This document shows, one piece after another, positions 14,747 through 24,285 of a stretch of 34,546 nt of DNA; positions within the stretch are counted from its first letter, which is position 1, and every line of letters begins with the position of its first letter. The notes under the pieces are model-generated. The model saw nothing but the letters and a program-made list of their open reading frames with translations. It ran no database searches and was not told the origin of the DNA. Origin of the DNA: W0P28-013 sp963659365 (GTDB lineage Bacteria > Bacteroidota > Bacteroidia > Bacteroidales > Paludibacteraceae); contig CAVKTI010000020.1 of assembly GCA_963659365.1 (NCBI GenBank), positions 1 to 34,546 on the forward strand, written 5' to 3'. Position numbers and translations under genes: made by a program.

Positions 14747-15106
14747 ATGAAACAGAAATTTTTCGTGCCGCACGAAACGGCACAGGCACTGAAAGCCGCA
14801 GGGTATCCACAATGCGATTGTTATATTTACGACCATTGCTATTTGCCAAATGATAAAGAGCCACTGCCGTATTTTTTGGTAGATGAACAAAAACACACAC
14901 AGGTTATTGTCGCCCCGACCTACCACGAGGCTATTGATTGGCTGGAGGAAAATGGCGTGAAAGTGTGGGCAGAATGGATTGGAGACGATTGGCAGGGCGT
15001 GTGCGTGTGGTCGTCGGCAAAGATACGCTACACTAACCACTACGGAAGCCGAGAGGAGGCGTTGAACGCTACTATACTTGCAGTGTTAGAAATGGAGGTG
15101 GTGTAA
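14747..15106 (+). CDS. Early phage protein of unknown function (119 aa)
   Basis: The ATG at 14747 was chosen over an upstream in-frame start that would overlap the previous small gene. The protein is rich in aromatic residues with a pattern HETAQALKAAGYPQCDCYIY then APTYHEAIDWLEENGVKVW and a C-terminal SREEALNATILAVLEM helix. Proteins with this shape are frequent in Bacteroidales prophages, but I know no function. Its stop overlaps the methyltransferase start by one base. Confidence 0.65.
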   Translation: MKQKFFVPHETAQALKAAGYPQCDCYIYDHCYLPNDKEPLPYFLVDEQKHTQVIVAPTYHEAIDWLEENGVKVWAEWIGDDWQGVCVWSSAKIRYTNHYGSREEALNATILAVLEMEVV

Positions 15107-15810
15107 TGAACTACGACTACCTACAAAACCAAGACTGCCTCGTGGGGCTGAAAGAACTACCCGACGAGAGCATAGACCTCGTGGCGACAGATTGCCCCTA
15201 TCACATAGTGCATAACGGCACAAGTATTGGCGGTGGCATATTCGCCGACGACAGAAACGAACACGCACGAACTGGCAAACTGTTTGCCCACAACGATATC
15301 GCTTTCTCGGAGTGGCTGCCCGACATCTACCGCGTGCTGAAAAAGGGGACGCACTGCTACATAATGATAAACAGCCGCAACCTTTGCGAGTTGCAGACCG
15401 AAGCGGAGCGTGTGGGCTTTGTGTTCCAAAACCTGCTGGTGTGGAACAAAGGCAACGCCACACCCAACAGGTACTATATGCAAGCGTTGGAGTTTATATT
15501 GCTGCTATCGAAACGCCCTGCACGCGACATCAACGATATGGGCGCAAAGAACCTGCTCACAGTGCCGAACATCGTGGGTACGAAAGCGCACCCCACAGAG
15601 AAGCCTGTGGCACTGATGGCGGAGATGATACGCAACAGCACCAACGCTGGCGACATTGTACTCGACCCCTTCGCTGGTGCAGGTGCTACACTGCTGGCAG
15701 CGCAGCGGCTCGGACGGCACTATATCGGCTTCGAGATAGACCCACAGTACTACGCCGTCGCCCACCACCGCCTCTACCAAGAACCAAAACAGCAGGTGCT
15801 GTTTGCATAA
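15106..15810 (+). CDS. Phage DNA adenine N6-methyltransferase
   Basis: The 234-residue enzyme would methylate adenine using S-adenosylmethionine. Motif IV is DCPY near residue 29 (a variant of DPPY), preceded by LPDESIDLVATD. The SAM-binding motif I is DPFAGAGATLLAAQ near residue 187, after HPTEKPVALM and before RHYIGFEIDPQYY. Motif IV before motif I gives the beta-class order. No restriction gene is adjacent, so it is an orphan phage methylase, possibly protecting phage DNA from host restriction or regulating it. The recognition segment between the motifs is short, and the target sequence cannot be told. Confidence 0.88.
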   Translation: MNYDYLQNQDCLVGLKELPDESIDLVATDCPYHIVHNGTSIGGGIFADDRNEHARTGKLFAHNDIAFSEWLPDIYRVLKKGTHCYIMINSRNLCELQTEAERVGFVFQNLLVWNKGNATPNRYYMQALEFILLLSKRPARDINDMGAKNLLTVPNIVGTKAHPTEKPVALMAEMIRNSTNAGDIVLDPFAGAGATLLAAQRLGRHYIGFEIDPQYYAVAHHRLYQEPKQQVLFA

Positions 15811-15841
15811 TAAAGTATAAACCAATAAAAACAAAATCACT

Positions 15842-16129
15842 ATGGAAAAGAAAAAGAAAGGTTTCATTGCAAATCTAACACTCGACACGGAAATTACACT
15901 GCATCAAGCAATACTTGCTTATTCCGCTATCACTGGCAACTGTACTACTGGCGTAGAGGAGTATGTGGCTCGCCACCCCGAAATCAAAAACAACGAAAAG
16001 GTAACATTGCGTCAAATTCTGTCGTTTAGCCAAGACGCAAGTGAAGATAAATACAAAAAGTTGTTTGAAGATTTCGTAAAAAAACACACTGACGCTGACA
16101 CTGACACTACCGAAACAACGAAAGCGTAA
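15842..16129 (+). CDS. Early phage protein of unknown function (95 aa)
   Basis: The protein starts with a basic MEKKKKGFIANL, then helical segments (LHQAILAYSAITGNCTTGVE, LRQILSFSQDA) and a terminal Asp/Thr-rich tail (DADTDTTETT). No family is recognised. It follows the methyltransferase by 31 bases with ATCACTATGG at the start and precedes the DnaA-like gene by 4 bases. Confidence 0.6.
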   Translation: MEKKKKGFIANLTLDTEITLHQAILAYSAITGNCTTGVEEYVARHPEIKNNEKVTLRQILSFSQDASEDKYKKLFEDFVKKHTDADTDTTETTKA

Positions 16130-16133
16130 GCGT

Positions 16134-16499
16134 ATGTTTGTTGATGCTATCTGCCGTATCTGCATTCACCATGTCGAGTGCCGCGCCTACCGTCTTGGAC
16201 GGTGCGCGGTGCAAGACGAGGTGTTCAATCAGATAATGAGCGTACAAAACCCACCGCCGCAAAGTGTGGTCGAGGTAGCAACAGCAACTATGCGCAACGC
16301 TACCACCGCTTGGTATGCCAGCGCATACATACTGCACCACAACCTACACCTATCTATCGGTGAGATAGCACGCTTGCTCGGCAAAAGCAAAAGCGCAACA
16401 TACACGGCTCTACACAGAGCCACAGAACTGCTCGTGTACGACAATAATTTCCGCACACGGCTGCTCTGCGCCTACCGCAAGATAAACCTGCTACCGTAA
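16134..16499 (+). CDS. DnaA domain IV-like DNA-binding protein
   Basis: The 121-residue product has a cysteine-containing start (CRICIHHVECRAYRLGRC) and a C-terminal HTH (about residues 50-115). LHLSIGEIARLLGKSKSATYTA then LHRATELLVYDNNFR follows the order of DnaA domain IV, where the helix before GGRDHSTV and the following helix read DnaA boxes. The key GRDHxTV is here GKSKSATY, so specificity may differ. There is no ATPase domain. It ends the early block and overlaps tail-to-tail with the large structural gene by 9 bases. It could regulate late genes or influence host DnaA; this is inference. Confidence 0.65.
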   Translation: MFVDAICRICIHHVECRAYRLGRCAVQDEVFNQIMSVQNPPPQSVVEVATATMRNATTAWYASAYILHHNLHLSIGEIARLLGKSKSATYTALHRATELLVYDNNFRTRLLCAYRKINLLP

Positions 16500-19400
16500 C
16501 TTGCCCCCCAAGAGGCGGCTCTCTACACTCATATCGATGTACTCAATACTGCTTTCGGGCAGCAACTGCCCAACAAAGCAGATACGGAAATACTTGCAGT
16601 CGATACGCTCGGTAAGCGTCCCCAAATCACGGAACAAAATGTTATCCTCGCCATTGATATTCTCGATGGCGTTCGGCACTTGCGCCCCACGACCGTCAAT
16701 GTCGCCTACCTCGTTGCCGCCAATGAATTTCCACTTGCGGCAGTCGTAACTACCAAACACATAGATGCCAGCACGATAACCACTGACGGCAGATGTTACA
16801 CGATACCAAGTACCGCCATACGAATATACAATATAACCACTATCGTATGCGGCATCGTATTTTGACAAAACAACTTGTAGTTGTTGGTAGGTAATATAAC
16901 GACCTGTACTTTGTTTATTTTTTGGAACTACCTTTATAAAGTATTCACGACCATCGGCATCGGTAATTGAAATTATCTTGTTAAAGGGTATATAAATCTT
17001 ATACGATGGGTCTATGGTGGGTATATCGCCAATAGATGCACTGCCTCCGTTTATCAGTTCAAGCAACTGCGATAGCGTTATCGGGTTCTTGCTATCGAGA
17101 TACTGGAACGAATACTGCGCCTCTGTGCCGTCGGCGTATTTCACTATCAAATTTATACACTCGTTTTGTGCAATACTGATAGTGGTGCCGCCAAAGTCGT
17201 CGAGCATAGTATATTTTTCTGCTATTTTTATGTTGTACAGCAGGTTATCGTAGGTTATCGTGCTGTCGCCAGTGTAGGTAAAGTTGTAGGTGTTACCGTC
17301 CAAGTCGGTAAATTGTACCGATTCACCACTGGTCATTATCAGCACATCGTTTGAGATTATGCCCTCTTGGTCTTTGCACTGCTGTACTGTGTAGCGGTTG
17401 TTCGCAATATCGAGAACCAGCGTTGCTGTATCGACTGCTCCGCTTCCGCCAGTGTAATGTGCTGTGTAGGTCGTGCCAGCAGTGGTTACTATTCGTATGT
17501 ATTCGCCGCTGGTCAGTTCTACCGTTTCGGGGTAGTAAGTTGGTATCGACGCGAAGTCGGGGTCGTCTGTTTCGAGTGCATAGATGACATCGGCAATGGA
17601 GAGTTCCGCCACTTCGCCAGCACCTACACCAATGTATTTGAACGAGTGTTGTGCGGTATAGCCGTCGTCGCCAGTAACATTACCAACCCTATAACTTATT
17701 GTGTAGCACTCGTTGCCGTCCAACTCTACCGCATCGTCGCGGTAATACCACCGCTGCCAAGTGTCGATAACGGACATAAGGTAGCGGCTTGTTATTGTCA
17801 TATCCTTTGGCGGAATAACTCGCCAACAGCCATTATTTGCGTACGAATCACCATCAATTTCATTTGTAATAGTGTAGCACTCACCTGCCGTGAATCTACA
17901 TGTTTGTCTATACCTATAATAGTCAGGGCTATATATAGTATCATCTGCTGCACTAATAGGTACGCAGCCGTCTGCTTTGTTGTACTTATCGAAATTGGCT
18001 GCGAATGTGTCGTACGACCACGATGGCGTAATCTTACTATCATATATTATCAGACGCTTGTCGTTTTCGGTAGGCGCATCACTATAAACACAGTTGGGGT
18101 CGGCAGTGTCGTTTTGCAGCCAACAGAAAACCACCTCTCCATCTCTGAATGGGTCTGTTGTTTGGTCTGTATCAACAAATTTATATTGTCTGTCCTTTTT
18201 GTTTATTTCATAGCCCTCATCGCCGACATAATGGCTATCAAAAATTTCAAACGCAGAGTATGCGCATTGGTTCGTAATACAAAAGTATTTATTCAAATCA
18301 TTGTCCGCTGTTTTCCCTTCAAAGCCTTTTGGGTATGTAAAATGATACATACCTGCCGCAAGTTCGTAATTCAAGCCATAATCTTTGGCGTGTTCGTCAT
18401 CTACAATTATGTGTTTGAAAAAGATGGTATGTTCAATTTCTAACTCGTCAATATCGCCGTATGTTACATAGTTTTCTTCCTCATCTTTTACCGTTATCGG
18501 CGTGAGCGGCACGCCCTCGAGTTCGATGGTGCGGTACTCGGTTTCAAACGGCTCTACGGCTATTACGCGCTTGGTCTGCTCGGCGAGTTCTATGGTGCGC
18601 ACATCGGGTTTCAGTTTGTCGCCTGTGAGCGTGATAGTGGCGTAGTTGCTCGACCGTTTCAGTTCGGGCAGGTCGAACAGACCACGCACTACGCTGCGGT
18701 AACTCTGCTTGAACGACTGGCTATCGAACTTAATAGGACGCGTGAGGAAAAAGCAGTGGTTGCCACTCGTCGTTTCACGGTCAATGTCGCTCACGCGCTT
18801 GCCGTTGTCGAGAATATACAAGTGTGGGTAGTTGTTGATGTACTGCGTGCAGGACATACTACGCTTGAACCACTGCTTCTGATTCAACGCAAAGATATAG
18901 GTGTAGTCTTTGTCGGGGTTGGTAACCCACAACTCGTATTCGTTGAAATTGTAGCCGATGATTGCCCCTTTCAGATACTCCTTAAACTCGCAATCGGTCT
19001 TGTAGTCGTTCAGTTGCACCAGCCGTTCGTGGTTGATAGCACTGGCTGCCACTGGCAGGTTGTCGAACGAATCGGCATTGGTAAAGTCGAGATACTTGCC
19101 CTCTGCCGACTGCCCAATCTCTATCACTTGGCTACCTGCTATCATCATCAAACCCCTATCGGTGGTAAAGACCACACCAAAGTCGGTTGGCGTTACACTG
19201 AATGGGTTGTTCAAGATGTCGCGTGCCAGCGGGCGCGAGTTGGAGTAGGTCATTATACCGCTGCTATCGACAAACAGACCGTAGATGCCATCTTGCGCAA
19301 ACACATAGAGCGGTGCGTCGCCCACCTGCCCAGTACTCAAATCGGTGGTGTTGCTGCTCAACGCCAATATCTCCACATTGCCCACTTGGTAGGTGTTGGC

Positions 19401-22022
19401 ATCGGGGAAATAGAGCGGATTATTCACCTCACTCGTCTTGATGTAGTTCGGGTATCGGGTCTTGGTATCGCTGCTGTTCAGTGCGCTGTATTTAGTTACA
19501 TAGCCGTCGATAGGTTTTGTAAGCGTTTCTTTTGCCTCTGTAATTCTTATAAAAGAGGGGTTGATTGGTTTTAAGTCAGGTGCAATATAGTAAGCGATAT
19601 TCCAAGTTGGATGTTTCGTCAATGGGAATGTTTCTTTCCAAACGCCGACAGAAGTAGGACCTTCTGATAAACAAAATAATTCGATGGTGATACTTGTTGC
19701 TCGGTCGTCTGGGAATGAAAGCATATTTAAGCCTCGATAGAGGTTGTTGGTGCGCGTGAAGCCAGTGTAGCGTAATGTTCGATACTCTCCCTCTTTGTCA
19801 ATCGTATTGACCGAAATATAATACTCAAATAGTTCTTCGTCCGAAATATCAGTGCGACCAAATAGTTTTTTCTTCCAAGTATCGATTGTGCGTTGGTCAA
19901 TTTTGTCAAATTTAGTATAAATTTTTCTTGACATTGACTGACAATTAGCACTTTCGCGGTAGTCGAAAAACGATTGTATGGTCCAGCCGTTAAACTTGTT
20001 CTCGTAGTAGTTCGCCAAGTGCAACCTGCCGTTGTAGGTGTAACTGACCTGCGGCACAAAACTACTCCTATTGATAGCGTCGAAGTTCAGTTGGTCTAAA
20101 TTATAGATGTGGTCGGGGTCGAATGTATCTTTTGGGGTGAGGTCTATCCAGCCGTTGCTCGCTTTGACAGTTCCAATCTTAAATTCTTCAATTTTATACC
20201 ATATATGCGATGCTTCGTCGGTCATTAATGCCTCAATAATCTCGTCATCATACTTCATGTATGGCAAATAAGTCCAGGGAATAGAACTCAAATTCGAATA
20301 AACATAGTCATTGGTTTGCCCCCTAAATGTAGCATAACTATAGTCCCCATTAGGCTGAGCTCGTGTGCTACACATTTCTACGAAATTGGTATCACAAGGG
20401 TCTATTATTCTTGTAATGAATATGGCGATTTTAGGATATAAATCACTTTCAATTTCGTCTATATTGTTTATCCTATATTGCAATTTATTGAGAGGAAAAC
20501 TTATCTCTTGAGTGCTTGTGAAAGAAAATGAGTCCTTTTTCGAGTTATAAAAACCTATGGAATTTGCGCCGCCAAAAAATGGGGGGAGGTCTTTTTCTTC
20601 AACCCATTTAACATTGATTGGACGCTCATTGCTTAAAATATAGGTGAAATGCCCATTACATCTGTCGTATATAAGTCCAGGAGTGTAGTCTAAATACGCT
20701 ACACTTGGTCGTCGTACATATCTTTCATATTTAGTAAGTTCATTGTTTTTATCTACTTTGATATCAACGGTTACCTCTCCCATATTAATGTAATAATCAT
20801 CACCGTCTCCAGAGTACCCACGACCTTTTTCACTTATTATGCCTGCGTATTTCCAACCTGTTTCATCGATGTATAGTTTAGATTGTAAATACTTGCTCCA
20901 AACCGTACCGATAAAATACTCATAGTAATCATCCTTAACAAGATTGGCTTTGCAATAAATGTTTTCACCGATTCTGTATTTTAATTGGTGTACCTTTTGC
21001 CTTTCTCCATAATTATATTTATTATATTTATCAGTCGAAGCCCAATAAAAAGGAGTATTTCCCCACCATTTTTTTGGATATGTAGGTTCATAATTGTCGC
21101 CCACCGTAGAGAAATTTTTGTATGTTCTGTACTTCATTTGACCATCTTGAAATGCTTTCCCATCTGCAGCACTTTTTTGGTTTATCACAATATATTCATT
21201 TGCTGAATAGAACTCTCTTGCTTTTTTTTCACCACTATATCGCGCTTTGTCGTTGCCACAAGTGATGTAGGTAGGAGCAGATTGCATTACATAATGACCA
21301 TCGTATGTTTGCAATGCAACACATATCAGATAATGCCCATAAGTATAGCCGTCTTTCAATACACCATTACGCGCACGCAGATACAATGCTTGGTATAATT
21401 CCTCACGGCTCTTTATATTTTCATCGGTAAAAAAACCACATACTTCATCTTTATTTTTTGATTCTACACTAATAGATAATGTTTCCCCTTTATACACCCT
21501 TATCTTTTGGTGTCCTGCGCTGTCGGTTACAGGTGTAACACGAAACGAGATGTCGAACGGCGGCACGGTGGTAGCGGTCTGTGCGCCGTTGTAGTCTATA
21601 CTCGAGAGTATATACTCGCCCTTTTTCCAATAGACATACTTTATGCCACCGCCGTCGATAACGGTTAGCAGGTTACCTGCTTGCGAGTACTTGGGCTGCT
21701 GCTGGCTGACACTACATAGGCTTATGGGCTGTGTTTTCATCACTACACGGTCGTCGTCGTCTTGGTCGGCAAAATACCACAGCGCACCATCTTTCACGCC
21801 CAGCCAGTGCCTATAACCGCAGGTGTGTATCGTTATGTACTGATACTCCATCTCTACATTGTCAAGACCAGGGACTGTTTCGTTGTCGCTTATGGGGCGT
21901 AGGCTGCCATCTTTGTAGCGCAGGTTGATTATCTCCTCCATCTCGCCGTCGGGGCAGGTGCTGCCAGCCGTGTTGCGGACAATGCCGCCAAGATTTATCT
22001 GCTTATCAACGCCTTGTTGCAT
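16491..22022 (-). CDS. Very large tail nozzle/fibre-like virion protein (1843 aa)
   Basis: This is the last gene of the leftward structural block. The N-terminus (QQGVDKQINLGGIV, then CPDGEMEEIINLRYKDGSLR) resembles the opening of tail nozzle or stabilisation proteins of short-tailed phages. Around residues 890-990 beta-propeller-like strands occur (APLYVFAQDGIYGLFVDSSG, GVVFTTDRGLMMIAGSQVIE). Residues about 1440-1700 hold five repeats of a beta unit built on DGxxYxFxY(T/I)G. The C-terminus (SYDCRKWKFIGGNEV and a final beta sandwich) could form a fibre tip. The middle is AT-richer than the ends. A combined nozzle and receptor-binding protein is the best guess. The start has the CACTACTATG context. 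Confidence 0.6.
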   Translation of the reverse strand: MQQGVDKQINLGGIVRNTAGSTCPDGEMEEIINLRYKDGSLRPISDNETVPGLDNVEMEYQYITIHTCGYRHWLGVKDGALWYFADQDDDDRVVMKTQPISLCSVSQQQPKYSQAGNLLTVIDGGGIKYVYWKKGEYILSSIDYNGAQTATTVPPFDISFRVTPVTDSAGHQKIRVYKGETLSISVESKNKDEVCGFFTDENIKSREELYQALYLRARNGVLKDGYTYGHYLICVALQTYDGHYVMQSAPTYITCGNDKARYSGEKKAREFYSANEYIVINQKSAADGKAFQDGQMKYRTYKNFSTVGDNYEPTYPKKWWGNTPFYWASTDKYNKYNYGERQKVHQLKYRIGENIYCKANLVKDDYYEYFIGTVWSKYLQSKLYIDETGWKYAGIISEKGRGYSGDGDDYYINMGEVTVDIKVDKNNELTKYERYVRRPSVAYLDYTPGLIYDRCNGHFTYILSNERPINVKWVEEKDLPPFFGGANSIGFYNSKKDSFSFTSTQEISFPLNKLQYRINNIDEIESDLYPKIAIFITRIIDPCDTNFVEMCSTRAQPNGDYSYATFRGQTNDYVYSNLSSIPWTYLPYMKYDDEIIEALMTDEASHIWYKIEEFKIGTVKASNGWIDLTPKDTFDPDHIYNLDQLNFDAINRSSFVPQVSYTYNGRLHLANYYENKFNGWTIQSFFDYRESANCQSMSRKIYTKFDKIDQRTIDTWKKKLFGRTDISDEELFEYYISVNTIDKEGEYRTLRYTGFTRTNNLYRGLNMLSFPDDRATSITIELFCLSEGPTSVGVWKETFPLTKHPTWNIAYYIAPDLKPINPSFIRITEAKETLTKPIDGYVTKYSALNSSDTKTRYPNYIKTSEVNNPLYFPDANTYQVGNVEILALSSNTTDLSTGQVGDAPLYVFAQDGIYGLFVDSSGIMTYSNSRPLARDILNNPFSVTPTDFGVVFTTDRGLMMIAGSQVIEIGQSAEGKYLDFTNADSFDNLPVAASAINHERLVQLNDYKTDCEFKEYLKGAIIGYNFNEYELWVTNPDKDYTYIFALNQKQWFKRSMSCTQYINNYPHLYILDNGKRVSDIDRETTSGNHCFFLTRPIKFDSQSFKQSYRSVVRGLFDLPELKRSSNYATITLTGDKLKPDVRTIELAEQTKRVIAVEPFETEYRTIELEGVPLTPITVKDEEENYVTYGDIDELEIEHTIFFKHIIVDDEHAKDYGLNYELAAGMYHFTYPKGFEGKTADNDLNKYFCITNQCAYSAFEIFDSHYVGDEGYEINKKDRQYKFVDTDQTTDPFRDGEVVFCWLQNDTADPNCVYSDAPTENDKRLIIYDSKITPSWSYDTFAANFDKYNKADGCVPISAADDTIYSPDYYRYRQTCRFTAGECYTITNEIDGDSYANNGCWRVIPPKDMTITSRYLMSVIDTWQRWYYRDDAVELDGNECYTISYRVGNVTGDDGYTAQHSFKYIGVGAGEVAELSIADVIYALETDDPDFASIPTYYPETVELTSGEYIRIVTTAGTTYTAHYTGGSGAVDTATLVLDIANNRYTVQQCKDQEGIISNDVLIMTSGESVQFTDLDGNTYNFTYTGDSTITYDNLLYNIKIAEKYTMLDDFGGTTISIAQNECINLIVKYADGTEAQYSFQYLDSKNPITLSQLLELINGGSASIGDIPTIDPSYKIYIPFNKIISITDADGREYFIKVVPKNKQSTGRYITYQQLQVVLSKYDAAYDSGYIVYSYGGTWYRVTSAVSGYRAGIYVFGSYDCRKWKFIGGNEVGDIDGRGAQVPNAIENINGEDNILFRDLGTLTERIDCKYFRICFVGQLLPESSIEYIDMSVESRLLGGKLR

Positions 22023-22055
22023 AGTAGTGTCTTTTAGAAATTGTTAGTTAGTTTG

Positions 22056-23153
22056 TTAGAATGGGTGCGAAACAACGCTCATACGCTCGCAAAAGCCTAA
22101 ACGAAACTTGATGTCGCTCAAACGCCGTGCGAACTCGTTGGCGTAGAACTCGGCTTGCTGCGGTAGCACTATCAAAAACCACTTGTATAGCACATACGAT
22201 ACCAACGCTTCAAATATGCTCTTGTCGGTCATCACCATACTGTTTTCGCGCACCCACTGCGGCTTATTCACTACATAGTGTATGCTGTAACGCAGGTCGT
22301 AACCAGTCATATCTATGTAGAGGCTCGTGTCGTCGATGTCGGCGTTCATATCGCTTGGCGCAATGGCGTAATAGAGCCGTTGCGTGCCGTCGAGTTTGGT
22401 GTATTCTACCCAAGTGTTGGCTGGCACTGCGGCAGGGTTGGCGTAGTTTATTGTCTGCGAAACGAGTTCAAATGTATCGATACCTTTGTACTGCTCCGCC
22501 TGTATGCCCATTCGACCTATTGTTGTGTCTATTTCGGGTGTGTATGTCTTGCTTATCTTGTGCGAGGTGGAAGCGCCAGTAACAACTACCGTCTGCTCAA
22601 AGGTGCGCAACTCGGTACGCCCCATAAAGTTACGCACTTTGTACGCCCCACGAAACACAAGCACCACCTGCTCGCCGCCGCCCAATACCTTATCGGTGTT
22701 GAATGTGTAGGTGTAAGTGAAACTGCCGCCAGCAATGTTGTCGGTCTTGGTTAGTTCGGTGTTGTGTATGGTGTTGCCAAGACTTTCGGCGCGTTTCATC
22801 GTGTTGTCCGCTCCGTCGTTGTAGATAAACGAACGCACTCGGTCGTCGGTATAGGCAATAATCTTTTCAAAAATCTCGTGCGCCCCATCATTGACGATAT
22901 ACTCAAACTGCTCCTCTTCGTCCTGCGAAAAGGCTATGCTGTCGAGCCTGTTCGAGCCGTCGTCGTTGGTGGTGTGCTTGCCTATCATCGAGGTGCGCTT
23001 ATACACCTCTTCGCGCAGGTCGTCCAACGGATAGTAGTAATGCACAAACCGCTTCGGCTCGCGCAACCGACGCAAGTAGCCGTGTTCGTCTATTGCGTGG
23101 CTTTCGTATTCTGCTTGTAGCGGTTCAAGTCCGCTGCTGTAAAAGGCTATCAT
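22056..23153 (-). CDS. Structural protein of unknown function (365 aa)
   Basis: The protein has a helical, charged first third (about residues 1-125), a beta-rich middle (GGSFTYTYTFNTDKVLGGGE and similar strands, residues about 140-300) and a helical end (SIFEALVSYVLYKWFLIVLP). The mixture suits a virion component between head adaptor and tail nozzle. It lies between those genes in the leftward late operon, overlapping the upstream gene by 4 bases and 33 bases from the next start. I do not recognise a family. Confidence 0.6.
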   Translation of the reverse strand: MIAFYSSGLEPLQAEYESHAIDEHGYLRRLREPKRFVHYYYPLDDLREEVYKRTSMIGKHTTNDDGSNRLDSIAFSQDEEEQFEYIVNDGAHEIFEKIIAYTDDRVRSFIYNDGADNTMKRAESLGNTIHNTELTKTDNIAGGSFTYTYTFNTDKVLGGGEQVVLVFRGAYKVRNFMGRTELRTFEQTVVVTGASTSHKISKTYTPEIDTTIGRMGIQAEQYKGIDTFELVSQTINYANPAAVPANTWVEYTKLDGTQRLYYAIAPSDMNADIDDTSLYIDMTGYDLRYSIHYVVNKPQWVRENSMVMTDKSIFEALVSYVLYKWFLIVLPQQAEFYANEFARRLSDIKFRLGFCERMSVVSHPF

Positions 23154-23782
23154 ACCGATATAACACTAATTTTGTTGGAGAGTTCCTCTCCTAATGTTTT
23201 TGCTTTGTCGTACTGCTCGAATATCTGCAACACATGAATGGCGTTTTGCATCACAAGATAGTCCGCCAGTCCGTCCTCAAAGAGTGCCGTGTCTGCCTTT
23301 GTCATTGGAACATAACGAAAGGTGTATTGACTACGCACTGGTAGATTTTTCAGCGAATAGAACTCAAACTTGTTGTCGTTGATGGCTACTATCGGCTTCT
23401 CGTACTTGCCACGCGTGTATTTGTTGCGCTGCAAGTTGTATGTGTCGCTCGTGGTGGGCGTGATATACAACTTAACATCTCTGCGCCATTCGGGAAAGGC
23501 TACGGTGTATAACCGCAAAAAGTCGTCGGGTACTGGGCAATAGCCCACACCATCGTCGAGCGTAAAGGTTGGGTAGTAGTCCTCAATGGTTGTGCGTATG
23601 GCGTGCAACGGCACAGAGAGCAAAACATCATCGAACGATTTGTCTAATGTTTCGTCGATGTAACTCTGTATAGGCTTTATGTCGTTGTTCGGTATCGCTA
23701 ATAGGTTCGACGGCTCGTCAAACGGCGACAACTCCTCCAACTTTACCTTTACCTTTTTGATTAAATCTGCTCTCGTTGCCAT
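23150..23782 (-). CDS. Head-tail adaptor-like protein (210 aa)
   Basis: The sequence has the layout of tail tubular A/adaptor proteins of short-tailed phages: an N-terminal helix, a second long helix (SYIDETLDKSFDDVLLSVPL), a VPDDFLRLYTVAFPEW segment near residue 78, central beta strands (KFEFYSLKNL, YTFRYVP) and a final helix (GLADYLVMQNAIHVL). This assignment rests on pattern and position two genes after the capsid gene. It overlaps the next gene by 4 bases and follows the 139-residue gene with 2 bases between. Confidence 0.5.
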   Translation of the reverse strand: MATRADLIKKVKVKLEELSPFDEPSNLLAIPNNDIKPIQSYIDETLDKSFDDVLLSVPLHAIRTTIEDYYPTFTLDDGVGYCPVPDDFLRLYTVAFPEWRRDVKLYITPTTSDTYNLQRNKYTRGKYEKPIVAINDNKFEFYSLKNLPVRSQYTFRYVPMTKADTALFEDGLADYLVMQNAIHVLQIFEQYDKAKTLGEELSNKISVISV

Positions 23783-23784
23783 AT

Positions 23785-24204
23785 CTACTGCAAGTTAGGG
23801 AATGAAATGTTCAGTTCGCTCGCACGCTGTAACGCTTTTTCACGGCTGCGTATCACGCTATACTCCAACCCACGCTCCAAACAAACGCGTTTGATTATAC
23901 CGATGGCTTCTTGCACACGCTTAATGTCGGGGTATTCGGTGGTCTTTTCTGCTGCCGCTGGCTTGGCTTTCGGCTCGGTTTTTTTTGGCTTGCGCTCGAC
24001 AACCTCCTCTGTACCTATCGTTTCGTGCAACTTAAACACTTTGCCAAACAGTGGCGAACGCTCCAATAACTCCTGCTCGTGTCGGCTCGCTGTGGTGTAT
24101 ATGCTGCCAAATTCGCCATAACTCCTATCCTCAAACATCACCGTGCTGTTGTCATCGAGCGTTACACAGCAGCGACGAAACGGACATAAATATATCTTTG
24201 TCAT
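23785..24204 (-). CDS. Small structural-block protein (139 aa)
   Basis: The N-terminal part (about residues 1-65) is beta-rich with CPFRRCCVTLDD and EDRSYGEFGSIY; a Lys/Pro/Ala linker follows (KKTEPKAKPAAAE), and the C-terminal 50 residues are helical. It has a strong Shine-Dalgarno sequence (AAAGGAG), unusual in this phage, and is separated from the capsid gene by a 12-bp hairpin, so its expression is probably set below that of capsid. A head-completion or decoration role is possible, but no family is recognised. Confidence 0.6.
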   Translation of the reverse strand: MTKIYLCPFRRCCVTLDDNSTVMFEDRSYGEFGSIYTTASRHEQELLERSPLFGKVFKLHETIGTEEVVERKPKKTEPKAKPAAAEKTTEYPDIKRVQEAIGIIKRVCLERGLEYSVIRSREKALQRASELNISFPNLQ

Positions 24205-24229
24205 TCTTTTTCTCCTTTCTTTTTTAACA

Positions 24230-24259
24230 AATAGGGCGGCGTTTTATCGCCGCCCTATT
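24230..24259 (-). terminator. Strong hairpin after the capsid gene
   Basis: Bases 24230-24241 and 24248-24259 form a perfect 12-bp stem, eight of the pairs GC, with a 6-base loop. On the minus strand it is followed by a short T-rich stretch (ending TATTTGTT), less than a full T-run. It sits 26 bases after the capsid stop and upstream of the next start, so it is probably a partial terminator or an mRNA-protecting stem raising capsid levels over downstream products. Confidence 0.7.
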
Positions 24260-24285
24260 GTAAATAACCCAATCAAATCAATCGT

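Noticed and set aside
15312..15878. Alternative frame across the methyltransferase
   Set aside because: It overlaps an intact methyltransferase with all catalytic motifs and has a low-complexity Arg/His/Thr composition.
17367..18443. Long plus-strand open frame (358 codons) opposite the giant tail gene
   Set aside because: It is fully antisense to a gene with coherent structural sequence, has no start context, and its composition (Cys/Val/Ile-rich runs) is that of a shadow frame.
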